A DNA stretch of 20,179 nucleotides from Lachnospiraceae bacterium UBA3802 (GTDB lineage Bacteria > Bacillota > Clostridia > Lachnospirales > Lachnospiraceae), in the NCBI GenBank assembly GCA_002369155.1, contig DFEM01000056.1, positions 1 to 20,179 on the forward strand, in the 5' to 3' direction. A program made the translations under genes and the position numbers. The notes under the pieces are model-generated. The model ran no database searches, was not told the origin of the DNA, and saw nothing but the letters and a program-made list of their open reading frames with translations. How positions within the stretch are numbered: the first letter of the stretch is position 1; every line of letters starts with the position of its first letter. Of this stretch, positions 1 through 7,310 are shown one piece after another.

Positions 1-859
1 CTTCTCCGCCCCATCTGCAGACATAATCATCGTCTCTTGTGGATTTCTTTAAAGACTTTGAAACTTCAACAAGCACTATGTCTCCGAAATCATGTCCGTA
101 GGTATCGTTGACTCTCTTGAAATCGTCGATATCGCCCATGATGATTCCGAAGATATTTCCTTCACGGCTTAATTCCGTAAGTTTTTCATCAAGTTTCTGA
201 TTCATGAATCTTCTGTTGTAAAGTTTGGTAAGAGGATCGACATGCGCCTGCTCGTCAAGCTGGTTATTTAGGCTTTGCATTCTCTCGCTCTTGTGCATTA
301 CATCCCAGTCAAGAAGAATCAGAAATTCAGCCATTGCCACAATGGACATGACAATGTTTATTATGGTAAGCGTCATATGCCAGGGAACCTTTGTCGGCAT
401 CGTCGGTTCGACAAAGAAAGATATCAGATAATTGGCGATAAGCGCCATCATAAAAATGCCCGAATAGATAATCGAAGCCAGTTCTTTTTTCTTGAAAACA
501 TTCCATGAAAGAACAAGATAAAAAACACAGGGAATCATGGAAAAATAATAAAAGCAGAAACCGGTCATAAAACCGACGAGAATATTTGTCAGAATTCCGT
601 GAGTTATTACTTCGGCACTGGCAAGAAAAAGAGTAAGTTTGTATTTTTTTAATTTGATGAGATAGTCAAGACTTAAATATCCGATAAACACGCATGCATT
701 GTAAACGCCGAGCACGCGGTTTCCCATGATTATAAAAAGAATTGCAAAAACAAGATGGAGCAATCCGACTTCGTGCAAAATAAAACCGAACTTGAACTGT
801 TCGTCAAAAAATGCTTCCCCGTTTCTGATGCAATTTAAATAGTGTTTGAAATTACCCAT
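1..859 (-). CDS. Membrane-bound GGDEF diguanylate cyclase, 3' end cut by window edge
   Basis: Partial gene: 286 codons are visible from ATG at 859 and the reading frame is still open at base 1. A GGGGAG ribosome site lies just upstream of the start. Residues about 28-185 are hydrophobic, with roughly six membrane segments and no recognisable ligand domain. A short linker (about 188-205) leads into a GGDEF domain that opens with DPLTKLYNRRF (208-218) and has the metal/substrate segment MGDIDDFKRVND (241-252). The active-site loop RWGGE is cut off after GGE. RDDD (275-278) sits five residues before GGE, where the RxxD product-inhibition site of diguanylate cyclases lies. Expected role: synthesis of c-di-GMP from two GTP at the inner face of the membrane. 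It is divergent from the AraC regulator gene. An EAL domain or other C-terminal module beyond the edge cannot be excluded. Confidence 0.88.
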   Translation of the reverse strand, partial: MGNFKHYLNCIRNGEAFFDEQFKFGFILHEVGLLHLVFAILFIIMGNRVLGVYNACVFIGYLSLDYLIKLKKYKLTLFLASAEVITHGILTNILVGFMTGFCFYYFSMIPCVFYLVLSWNVFKKKELASIIYSGIFMMALIANYLISFFVEPTMPTKVPWHMTLTIINIVMSIVAMAEFLILLDWDVMHKSERMQSLNNQLDEQAHVDPLTKLYNRRFMNQKLDEKLTELSREGNIFGIIMGDIDDFKRVNDTYGHDFGDIVLVEVSKSLKKSTRDDDYVCRWGGE

Positions 860-883
860 ATGCTCCCCATTTCCCTTATTAAA

Positions 884-912
884 ATTTTACAATAAAATGT
901 TGATTTTGTCAT
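884..912 (-). promoter_or_regulatory. Sigma-A type promoter of the membrane GGDEF gene
   Basis: On the minus strand, a -35 ATGACA (907-912) and a -10 TAAAAT (884-889) are separated by exactly 17 bases. The -10 box is 24 bases upstream of the ATG at 859. Seen by eye only. Confidence 0.5.
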
Positions 913-939
913 CATCTAATGTTTTTTAAACGAATTTTG

Positions 940-948
940 TGGTATTAT
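940..948 (+). promoter_or_regulatory. Extended -10 promoter of the AraC-type regulator
   Basis: TGGTATTAT (TGn plus TATTAT) lies 51 bases upstream of the GTG start. No good -35 box is found 17 bases upstream, as is common for extended -10 promoters. A 7-bp hairpin follows in the leader. Confidence 0.4.
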
Positions 949-964
949 AGGTAATGGTACTATT

Positions 965-982
965 GTAAAAACGGATTTTTAC
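965..982 (+). repeat. Leader hairpin upstream of the AraC-type gene
   Basis: GTAAAAA and TTTTTAC form a perfect 7-bp stem around a CGGA loop. The hairpin sits just before the AGGG ribosome site of the regulator. It is not followed by a T run, so it is not a normal terminator; a role in mRNA stability or translation is possible but unproven. Confidence 0.4.
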
Positions 983-999
983 CTGACAGGGATCGGATT

Positions 1000-1968
1000 G
1001 TGGATAATCAAAACAAGCCCTCGGCTGTAAACGACTACAAAGAAATATATGAACACGTCAACAGCGATTACCCTCTCGCGGTTTACCTGATTACGCCCGA
1101 CGAGTACTTCTTAAACAAAGTACCCTGGCATTGGCATGAGGAAATCGAAATAGATATTGTCCGCGAAGGCGATGCGGTTTACACCATCGGCGATGACATC
1201 ATCAAAGTTCCCTGCGGAAATGCGATTATCATAAAGAGTAACGTCTTTCATTCAATTCAGTCGGAAAGCGAAAAATGCTCGATCATCTCAATTATTTTTT
1301 CGAGCAGCATTCTTTTCTCGGACACTGTCTCCGCGATGAGTCTTACCTATCTCAAACCTTTTGCGAATATGCCCGACAAGGCCAAATTCATCAATCCCTC
1401 CGACAGGGTCGGCAAGGTTTTGTTTTCATACATTGAAGATATTATCGATTACAATCTTAACCGTGAATACGGATACGAGCTTCTTACCAAATCCGTATTG
1501 TATCAGTTCTGGTTTTTGTTAATAAAAGACATGCCGCATAAAGAATTTGCGAGAAGAAACGTCGTTTCCGTGGATAAAATAAGCGCCGATGAAGAGCGTA
1601 TAAAAGATGCGATTTCTTTTATCCAGACAAATTATCCTGATAATATTTCTCTTGACGACATTGCATCAAGCATTCATATTTCAAAAAGCGAATGCTGCAG
1701 ACTCTTTAAGAGAACCATCAATTTAACGCCTTTTGAATATCTTACAAGATACAGGATTCTTCAGGCCTGCGATATCATGATAAAAAGCCAGCGTAACGAC
1801 GAATCCATATCCTATCTTTCAACCTGCGTGGGCTTTAACAGCGCCAGCTATTTTAACAAGCTTTTTAAAGAATATGTCGGCTGTACACCCACGGAATTTC
1901 GCAAGAAATCAAAAACCGAACGAAGAGACAAACTCTCCCCGTTCGGTATGTCATTCACTCATATTTAA
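1000..1968 (+). CDS. AraC/XylS family transcriptional regulator with N-terminal cupin sensor
   Basis: 322 residues from a GTG start at 1000; CAGGG at 986-990 gives a reasonable ribosome site and no better in-frame ATG exists nearby. Residues about 27-105 look like an AraC-type cupin ligand pocket, with HWHEEIEIDIVREGDAVYTIG at 44-64. Residues about 197-302 are the double helix-turn-helix: the first helix pair DNISLDDIASSIHISKSECC (214-233), then the second with CVGFNSASYFNKLFKEYVG (276-294) and the usual ending TPTEFRKK. Family knowledge points to a DNA-binding activator, often of sugar metabolism, with the sensor domain binding a small molecule. No sugar operon is adjacent, so the target is unknown. 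The last 18 residues after the domain are encoded by DNA that also carries the terminator of the convergent operon. Confidence 0.9.
   Translation: MDNQNKPSAVNDYKEIYEHVNSDYPLAVYLITPDEYFLNKVPWHWHEEIEIDIVREGDAVYTIGDDIIKVPCGNAIIIKSNVFHSIQSESEKCSIISIIFSSSILFSDTVSAMSLTYLKPFANMPDKAKFINPSDRVGKVLFSYIEDIIDYNLNREYGYELLTKSVLYQFWFLLIKDMPHKEFARRNVVSVDKISADEERIKDAISFIQTNYPDNISLDDIASSIHISKSECCRLFKRTINLTPFEYLTRYRILQACDIMIKSQRNDESISYLSTCVGFNSASYFNKLFKEYVGCTPTEFRKKSKTERRDKLSPFGMSFTHI
1911..1947 (-). terminator. Rho-independent terminator of the minus-strand operon, nested in the AraC coding end
   Basis: Read on the minus strand, ACCGAACG (1947-1940) pairs perfectly with CGTTCGGT (1922-1915). An inner AGAG/CTCT pair sits in the loop and a TTTTT run (1915-1911) follows. 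On the plus strand no T run follows, so it should act only for transcripts from the GGDEF gene that ends at 1972. It overlaps codons 304-316 of the AraC-type gene. Confidence 0.75.
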
Positions 1969-1971
1969 TTA

Positions 1972-2913
1972 TTATTTCCTGTATTCGACGAATCTGTCTT
2001 TGCCAAGAGACTTTGCTTTGTACAATGCATCGTCCGCCGCATTGAAGAGTGTATCGAAATTGTTACCGTCTTTCGTAAAATACGATACTCCTATCGAACA
2101 GGAAATTCTTATTTCTTTGCCGTCCTTAAGGTACGGCTTTTTTATTGCCTCATTAAGCTGCTTTGCACGAAGAGCCGTAGCATCAAAGGTGGTGTTTTTC
2201 ATAAATACGATAAATTCGTCACCGCCGAATCTTCCCTTGATATCGCTGTCTCTGAAAGTTCTCTTTAATACAGAAGCAAAATATTTTATTACCTCATCTC
2301 CGGTTGCATGTCCGAAATTATCGTTTACAGCCTTAAAATTATCGCAATCGATCATAAGCATGGCATGCATCTGATCATTTTTGCTCTCGTTTAAATAATC
2401 GCTTATGGTCTCCGTAACGGCCGTCTTGTTCAAAAGTCCTGTAAGACCGTCCATCTGCGCTTTTCTGCTTATCTGGTCGTGGCGGACCCTTTCTCTTGTG
2501 CTCTGGTTGTAAAGATCCTGATTCATACGGCTTATTTCCTGCTGGGAAACAACCATTTCCGTCATATCGAAAAGAAGCGCATATACATTTTCCGAGCCGT
2601 CGTTTTCAACCACGAGTCTGCCCTGGAAAATCATGTACTTTTCATCGTCAAGAATGCTTTTGACTCTGAACGAAGCTTCGCAGTAATCTTCAAAATCAAA
2701 CTGCCCTTCTATCGTTTCCTTCACGAGTTTTCTGTCTTCTTTGTAAATAAACATTTCAAAAGAATTGAAATATTTCTCCAAAAAAGCCTTTTCGGAAATT
2801 CCGAAAAGATTCAAAAGACCGTCCGATACAAATACGAATTTGTAGGTATGTCTGTCAAAAACAAAGAACGCTCCCGGTATTCTGTTCATTAAATCCATGG
2901 ATTCGCTAATCAT
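1972..2913 (-). CDS. PAS-GGDEF diguanylate cyclase (soluble)
   Basis: 313 residues, ATG at 2913 with a GAGGCGGGAC ribosome site. No membrane segments are visible. Residues about 7-120 resemble a PAS fold (RIPGAFFVFDRHTYKFVFVS near the start, FDMTEM at its end). A coiled linker (121-152) joins it to the GGDEF domain starting at DGLTGLLNK (155-163). The active-site loop is intact as GRFGGDEF (227-234), and RDSD (221-224) matches the RxxD inhibitory site five residues before it. Predicted activity: cytoplasmic c-di-GMP synthesis gated by an unknown PAS signal. It starts 20 bases after the prfA stop on the same strand with no promoter in between, so it is probably the last gene of the yqhQ-prmC-prfA transcription unit. 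The stop lies only 3 bases from the stop of the convergent AraC-type gene. Confidence 0.92.
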   Translation of the reverse strand: MISESMDLMNRIPGAFFVFDRHTYKFVFVSDGLLNLFGISEKAFLEKYFNSFEMFIYKEDRKLVKETIEGQFDFEDYCEASFRVKSILDDEKYMIFQGRLVVENDGSENVYALLFDMTEMVVSQQEISRMNQDLYNQSTRERVRHDQISRKAQMDGLTGLLNKTAVTETISDYLNESKNDQMHAMLMIDCDNFKAVNDNFGHATGDEVIKYFASVLKRTFRDSDIKGRFGGDEFIVFMKNTTFDATALRAKQLNEAIKKPYLKDGKEIRISCSIGVSYFTKDGNNFDTLFNAADDALYKAKSLGKDRFVEYRK

Positions 2914-2933
2914 TGTCCCGCCTCAAAAAACTA

Positions 2934-4013
2934 TCAGTTTTCCTGCTCATTGAGTTTCACGAGTTTTGCTGCCTGGTCGGCCGCAATACACGCTTCGATA
3001 ATCTCGTTTATATCTCCGTTCATGATCTTGTCAAGTTTGTAGAGTGTAAGATTGATTCTGTGATCGGTAACTCTTCCCTGAGGGAAATTGTAGGTTCTGA
3101 TTTTCTCCGATCTGTCACCCGTACCGATTTGACTCTTTCTTAATTCAGCTTCCGCATCGTGAGCTTTCTGCTGTTCGAGATCATAAAGTTTCGCACGAAG
3201 AAGCGCAAAAGCTTTTGCTTTATTCTGAATCTGAGATTTTTCCGTCTGTGAGTAAATAACTATACCTGTGGGATAGTGGGTAAGTCTTACTGCGGAGTCT
3301 GTCGTATTGACGCACTGTCCGCCGCATCCCGAAGCTCTCATGACATCGATTCTGATATCGGCTTCGTTGATTTCAACTTCCACATCTTCAACCTCGGGCA
3401 TTACGGCAACCGTACATGTCGATGTATGAATTCTTCCGCCCGACTCAGTCTCGGGTACTCTCTGTACTCTGTGTACGCCGGATTCATATTTAAGTTTTGA
3501 ATATGCTCCGTTACCCGTAATCATGAATTCGACTTCCTTCATTCCGCCGATTCCGATTTCATCCACGTTAACGGTCTCAACCTTCCAGTTCTGGCTCTCT
3601 GCATAATGAACATAGAGTCTGTACATCTCTGCAGCAAAAAGAGCAGCTTCGTCTCCTCCTGCACCCGCTCTTATTTCCACGATAACGTTCTTGTCATCGT
3701 TGGGGTCTTTGGGAAGAAGAAGTATTTTAAGCTTCTGTTCGAGTTCTTCAACACTCTTCTTTGCGTCATTTAATTCTTCCTTGAGCATCTCTCTCATTTC
3801 TTCATCGTTTTCAGCCTCAAGCATCTCAAGGGAATCTTTAATTGTTTCATTGGCTTTTTTATATTCTTTGTAAGCCTCTACTATGGGAGCAAGATCACTT
3901 TGCTCTTTCATAAGTGCCCTGAATCTTGTCTGATTGTCGGTAACACCGGGCGACTGAAGTTCTCCCATCAGTTCTTCGAACCTGATAAGCAAATCCTCAA
4001 GTTTGTCAAACAT
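2934..4013 (-). CDS. prfA: Peptide chain release factor 1 (RF1)
   Basis: 359 residues when begun at the ATG at 4013. That start has GGAGGA 7 bases upstream and gives the usual RF1 N-terminus MFDKLEDLL; an upstream in-frame extension would be only 8 residues. RF1 reads UAA and UAG in the ribosomal A site and triggers peptide release. The stop-codon recognition loop is [14 protein letters not shown] (185-198), with the PxT tripeptide as PET (187-189) followed by the conserved GRIHTS. The catalytic GGQ is at 231-233 within [19 protein letters not shown]. The N-terminal helical domain (about 1-105) is rich in acidic coiled-coil residues. The gene follows prmC, whose product methylates the GGQ glutamine, with only 4 bases between stop and start. 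The cysteine before GGQ differs from the Ala or Pro seen in many RF1 proteins. Confidence 0.98.
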   Translation of the reverse strand: MFDKLEDLLIRFEELMGELQSPGVTDNQTRFRALMKEQSDLAPIVEAYKEYKKANETIKDSLEMLEAENDEEMREMLKEELNDAKKSVEELEQKLKILLLPKDPNDDKNVIVEIRAGAGGDEAALFAAEMYRLYVHYAESQNWKVETVNVDEIGIGGMKEVEFMITGNGAYSKLKYESGVHRVQRVPETESGGRIHTSTCTVAVMPEVEDVEVEINEADIRIDVMRASGCGGQCVNTTDSAVRLTHYPTGIVIYSQTEKSQIQNKAKAFALLRAKLYDLEQQKAHDAEAELRKSQIGTGDRSEKIRTYNFPQGRVTDHRINLTLYKLDKIMNGDINEIIEACIAADQAAKLVKLNEQEN

Positions 4014-4017
4014 TTTA

Positions 4018-4842
4018 TTATCCTCCGAATACGGCATAAACCACGCGGTCCAGGCCGTTTAAATCCTTTATTACTTCTATGTTTTTATAGCCGTTATCAT
4101 GAAGAATGTCCGAAACATCCTCTCCCTGATCGAATCCGATTTCCATTATGAGGATTGATTCGTCTTTAAGGTAATTAACGGCTTCTTTTGCTATTACTTT
4201 GTAAAAATCCAGTCCGTCCTCTCCTCCGTCAAGCGCACCTTTGGGTTCGAAATCCTTAACCTTGTCTTCAAGTCCGCTTATTACTTTTGTCGGGATATAC
4301 GGCGGGTTGGATACTATGATATCGAATTTTTTATCGATATTTTCAAACAAATCGCTTCGAATTAATTTTATGTCAAGATTATATCTGTCTTTATTTTTTT
4401 CTGCGACAAGAAGTGCTTCTTTGCTGATATCGCTGGCCGATACGGCGATATCTTCTCTTTCATGCTTAACGCAAATTGCTATGCAGCCGCTTCCCGTGCA
4501 AAGATCCAAAAGTTCGGAATTCTTCGGGGCTCTCTTTATGACTTCTTCCACAAGAACTTCGGTATCAAATCTGGGAATTAAAACGGATTTGTCACAAAAA
4601 AACTCAAGACCGTAAAAATATGTTTTCCCGGTAATGTATTGAACGGGTTCTTTTCCATTTCTTCTTTCGATTAATGAAAAATATTTCTTTTCCTCATTTT
4701 CGCTTAACAAACGTTCAGGATGAGAAAAAAGATCTCCTCTTTCGGTATTGCATACAAACTCAAGAAGAATTGCCGCTTCAATATCAGCCTCATCGGAAAC
4801 AATGCTTTTCCGGCCTTTGTCATACGCTTCTCTATAAGTCAT
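4018..4842 (-). CDS. prmC: Release factor glutamine N5-methyltransferase
   Basis: 274 residues from ATG at 4842. A longer frame reaches 4908, but it would run 77 bases into the upstream gene and adds residues not expected for PrmC. The enzyme transfers methyl from S-adenosylmethionine to the GGQ glutamine of RF1 and RF2. It has an N-terminal helical substrate domain (about 1-80), then [11 protein letters not shown] (89-99), SAM motif [13 protein letters not shown] (112-123), an acidic ribose-binding residue in SASDIS (135-140) and the glutamine-binding NPPY (179-182) inside [11 protein letters not shown]. The start overlaps the end of yqhQ by 11 bases (ATGACTTATAG), and only a weak ribosome site precedes it, which suggests translational coupling. 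prfA follows after 4 bases. The symbol hemK is an older name for the same family. Confidence 0.96.
   Translation of the reverse strand: MTYREAYDKGRKSIVSDEADIEAAILLEFVCNTERGDLFSHPERLLSENEEKKYFSLIERRNGKEPVQYITGKTYFYGLEFFCDKSVLIPRFDTEVLVEEVIKRAPKNSELLDLCTGSGCIAICVKHEREDIAVSASDISKEALLVAEKNKDRYNLDIKLIRSDLFENIDKKFDIIVSNPPYIPTKVISGLEDKVKDFEPKGALDGGEDGLDFYKVIAKEAVNYLKDESILIMEIGFDQGEDVSDILHDNGYKNIEVIKDLNGLDRVVYAVFGG
4021..4026 (-). promoter_or_regulatory. Ribosome binding site of prfA
   Basis: GGAGGA on the minus strand, 7 bases before the ATG at 4013. It lies within the final Gly-Gly codons of prmC and fixes the prfA start. Confidence 0.8.
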
Positions 4843-6931
4843 CCGAGTCGAGTCCCAATCTCTTGAATATTTCATCGTATTCTTCGTCAAGCATACGATT
4901 GAACGCATCGGTATCCCTTAAGGTCAAATGACCGTTCTCGTCTATAATATTGTCAAAATCAATATCCTCATCCTCGAAATCATCTGCGAATTCATTCTTT
5001 TCAGCTTCTTCGGGATTAATGTAAACTCTGGCTTTAACTCCGCCCTGAGGCATAACCTCTACAATATTGTCGAGACTCTCGGGCATCGGAATACTTTCGA
5101 TTTCCTTGCTGAACAAAGGAACATTTCCTTCTTCGTATTCCTGATTCTCGTATTCCTGTTCCTCTGCCGCTTTTGAAATCTTCGACTCGTCTACAGGTTC
5201 AAAGGACATGGTGTTAACATCCACTTCCTCTTCTTCGGGATCAAAACCGTAATCATCCATGAAATCAATACCAACAGGTTGCGTCTTGCTCAAATCATCC
5301 ACCTCATCAGTTTCGCCTTCAACATCATTTACATCTTCTATATTATCATATTTCTCTTCTTCGGTAATTTCCGATTTTGTATCTTTTTTCGATTTCTTTT
5401 TCTCTTTTTTCGGCTCAGCTTCTTTTGCTTCCGCTCTACTCTCTTTTTCGGATTTCTTTGTCTTTATATCTTCTTTTGTCTCTTCTTCATAATGTTCAAC
5501 GTCGGATTCATGGTTTACATAATCTTCGTTATAAAGAGAATCGTTAACATAATTCTCATCTTCGCTGTAATCCTCTTCGTTGACATAATATTCTTCGTCG
5601 TATCTGTCACCAGTTGTTTCTTCGTAGTATTCTTCGCTTTGGTTGACATAATATTCGCCATATTCTTCGCTTGCCTGATTTACATAATATGGTTCATATT
5701 CTTCCGTTGCGTATCCGGGTGCATATGTATCTATATTGCCGTCATCATACGGCTCATAATATTCTTCGTATTCGGGTGCGGGATCGTCGAAGTAGTATTC
5801 ATCCTCTTCTTCAATCTGAACATAATCTTCTTCCGGGGCTTCATATTCGCCCTGAAGAATTTCCTCTCCTGCTCTCGCAAACTCTTCTTCAATTTCTTTT
5901 TCCAGTGCCTGTTCATTTAAAAGCGCATTGACAGCTTCGGCAGCATTAACCTTTTGGGATTTGAAATCCGCGGATGAATACTTATCCGGGAAATTGATTA
6001 CCAGGAATTCTCTCCAGTCAAAAACAGCATCAAGCGATGCCATCGCGGTGGCAATCATCTCATCGTCGGGTTTTAATGTCGAATAAAGCTGAAAGAACAT
6101 TCCGGGTGCCGATAAAATCTTAAGCAAAGGTCCGTCCGGTAAAAATGAAATCAGCACATAAAGTTCATAGAAAAGACCTGTCGCAAGCGGAATGTATAAA
6201 AGTCTGAAAAGCAATCGAAGCGGAACGGAATCTATTCTTACGAATACAAAAAGTATTATCGAAAGGAGCACGCAAAAAGCAATGTAATTTGTGGTACATC
6301 TTGGGAAAAATCTCGATGATGAAGCCACATTTTTGTAATTGAGCTTTCTGCCTCTTTCGATGCAGTTAATGCACATATGTTCCGCACCGTGATATTTCAT
6401 CATTCTTCTTACATCCTTAAAAAGAAGGAAAGAAGCCAGATAAACCACCATGATGAAAACGGATGCGGCAAATTCTATAATATGGATAACAGACCGGTTG
6501 ATAATATATCTCTCAAGAAAATGCGAAAGAGCTATCGGAAGAACCGTAACAAAAAACAAACATAATACAAACGATATCAAAGCCGTTGCCGCCGATACGA
6601 TCATATTTGTATGTTTGCCGAAAAGCTTATGAAGAATCTTATCAAGGACTGTCTCGCCGGAGACATCGTTTCCGTAAGTTTCGGCAGAAAACTCAAGTCC
6701 TTCGAGGACAAGAATAATATCCTGAACCAACACAAAAATACCTCTGACAAACGGAATCTTTTTGATCAGTTTATCAGGGTTGGCTTCAGCATTCTTTACC
6801 ACAGTCTGAAGTTCACCGTCACCTTTTCTGACTTCAAGAGAATATTTGTTTTGATTCTTAATCAATACTCCCTCAAACAAAGGGCGTTCGGTAAGTCCGC
6901 TGCTTTGTTTTTTAGTTCTTCTCCTGCCCAT
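4832..6931 (-). CDS. yqhQ: DUF1385 (YqhQ-like) membrane protein with long acidic repeat tail
   Basis: 699 residues from ATG at 6931, chosen because GGAGA lies just upstream; the frame remains open to a TTG 15 bases earlier. Residues about 15-315 match the YqhQ/DUF1385 family: an opening FEGVLIKNQ, four membrane segments (about 113-135, 150-171, 216-234, 239-263), and between segments 2 and 3 the conserved KYHGAEH (179-185) and FFPRCTTN (208-215), likely metal-binding. Family biochemical function is not established. Residues about 340-699 form a low-complexity, strongly acidic tail. It has five YVN repeats rich in Tyr, Glu and Asp (about 416-473), a Lys/Glu-rich stretch (about 485-525) and a final acidic part ending [11 protein letters not shown]. 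Typical family members are about 300 residues, so the tail more than doubles the length. It sits between rpmE and prmC, the order common in Clostridia. Confidence 0.9.
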   Translation of the reverse strand: MGRRRTKKQSSGLTERPLFEGVLIKNQNKYSLEVRKGDGELQTVVKNAEANPDKLIKKIPFVRGIFVLVQDIILVLEGLEFSAETYGNDVSGETVLDKILHKLFGKHTNMIVSAATALISFVLCLFFVTVLPIALSHFLERYIINRSVIHIIEFAASVFIMVVYLASFLLFKDVRRMMKYHGAEHMCINCIERGRKLNYKNVASSSRFFPRCTTNYIAFCVLLSIILFVFVRIDSVPLRLLFRLLYIPLATGLFYELYVLISFLPDGPLLKILSAPGMFFQLYSTLKPDDEMIATAMASLDAVFDWREFLVINFPDKYSSADFKSQKVNAAEAVNALLNEQALEKEIEEEFARAGEEILQGEYEAPEEDYVQIEEEDEYYFDDPAPEYEEYYEPYDDGNIDTYAPGYATEEYEPYYVNQASEEYGEYYVNQSEEYYEETTGDRYDEEYYVNEEDYSEDENYVNDSLYNEDYVNHESDVEHYEEETKEDIKTKKSEKESRAEAKEAEPKKEKKKSKKDTKSEITEEEKYDNIEDVNDVEGETDEVDDLSKTQPVGIDFMDDYGFDPEEEEVDVNTMSFEPVDESKISKAAEEQEYENQEYEEGNVPLFSKEIESIPMPESLDNIVEVMPQGGVKARVYINPEEAEKNEFADDFEDEDIDFDNIIDENGHLTLRDTDAFNRMLDEEYDEIFKRLGLDSDDL
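5513..5689 (-). repeat. Degenerate YVN repeats in the YqhQ tail
   Basis: Five spaced copies of a unit reading (Y)YVN followed by Gln, Glu, Asp or His and Glu/Tyr-rich residues occur at protein residues about 416, 428, 449, 461 and 471 (ATG at 6931). On the DNA plus strand the unit shows as GTTxACATAAT. Spacing varies from 10 to 21 residues, so these are diverged repeats rather than exact copies. Confidence 0.7.
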
Positions 6932-6935
6932 CTTA

Positions 6936-6940
6936 TCTCC
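6936..6940 (-). promoter_or_regulatory. Ribosome binding site deciding the yqhQ start
   Basis: GGAGA on the minus strand, 4 bases before the ATG at 6931. It argues for that ATG over the in-frame TTG at 6946, which would place this site inside the coding region. Confidence 0.65.
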
Positions 6941-6967
6941 AAGCAAATCGAAAGCAATCAGATAATT

Positions 6968-7003
6968 AAAAATAAAGGTTGAGATAAATCAATTACCTCA
7001 ACC
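6968..7003 (-). terminator. Rho-independent terminator after rpmE
   Basis: On the minus strand, GGTTGAGGTAA pairs with TTATCTCAACC (11 bp, one G-U pair) around a TTGAT loop, followed by TTTATTTTT. It lies 13 bases after the rpmE stop and 37 bases before the yqhQ start. Confidence 0.85.
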
Positions 7004-7015
7004 CTTTTAACACAA

Positions 7016-7222
7016 TTATTTGCTTTCCACACCGTACTTCTTATTAAACTTATCAATACGGCCACGAGCCTGTGTGGCTTTCTGCTGTCCTGTGTAGAAA
7101 GAGTGGCACTTCGAACAAACTTCTACGTGTATATCTTTCTTTGTGGAACCTGTTACGAATGTGTTACCGCAGTTACAGGTCACTGTTGCCTGATAGTACT
7201 CAGGATGAATTCCTTCTCTCAT
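7016..7222 (-). CDS. rpmE: 50S ribosomal protein L31 (zinc-binding form)
   Basis: 68 residues from ATG at 7222, preceded by AGAGGTGAG. The sequence opens MREGIHPEY, as in L31, and carries the four cysteines of the zinc form: C16 and C18 (CNCGNTF), C36 and C39 (CSKCH). The conserved FYTGQQK (42-48) and [10 protein letters not shown] (55-64) complete the fold. L31 bridges the large and small subunits. This is the zinc-bound type, whereas zinc-free paralogues lack the cysteines. The gene has its own strong promoter between the rho stop and its start and is followed by a good terminator, so it can be a single-gene transcript within a conserved rho-rpmE-yqhQ-prmC-prfA order. Confidence 0.98.
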   Translation of the reverse strand: MREGIHPEYYQATVTCNCGNTFVTGSTKKDIHVEVCSKCHSFYTGQQKATQARGRIDKFNKKYGVESK

Positions 7223-7274
7223 TTCAACTCACCTCTCTATATTGAATTCCATAATTTTCACAAAATGCTTGATT

Positions 7275-7303
7275 ATTATATCACGACGTATTTTTCAATG
7301 CAA
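7275..7303 (-). promoter_or_regulatory. Sigma-A promoter of rpmE
   Basis: On the minus strand, -35 TTGCAT (7298-7303), 17-base spacer and perfect -10 TATAAT (7275-7280). The -35 box begins 7 bases after the last base of rho, and the ATG of rpmE is 52 bases downstream of the -10. Confidence 0.8.
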
Positions 7304-7310
7304 GTACTTT

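Noticed and set aside
1874..2374. Plus-strand 166-codon frame across the AraC/GGDEF junction
   Set aside because: It lies in another frame over the end of the AraC-type gene and antisense to the intact GGDEF gene; no family motif is visible.
4843..4908. N-terminal extension of prmC by 22 residues
   Set aside because: It lies wholly inside yqhQ, lacks a ribosome site and adds residues not typical of PrmC; the ATG at 4842 fits the family start.
5279..5920. Plus-strand 213-codon open frame, very hydrophobic
   Set aside because: It is the antisense of the acidic Glu/Tyr-rich yqhQ tail; Glu and Asp codons read backwards as Phe, Leu, Ile and Val. It has no clear ribosome site and no promoter.
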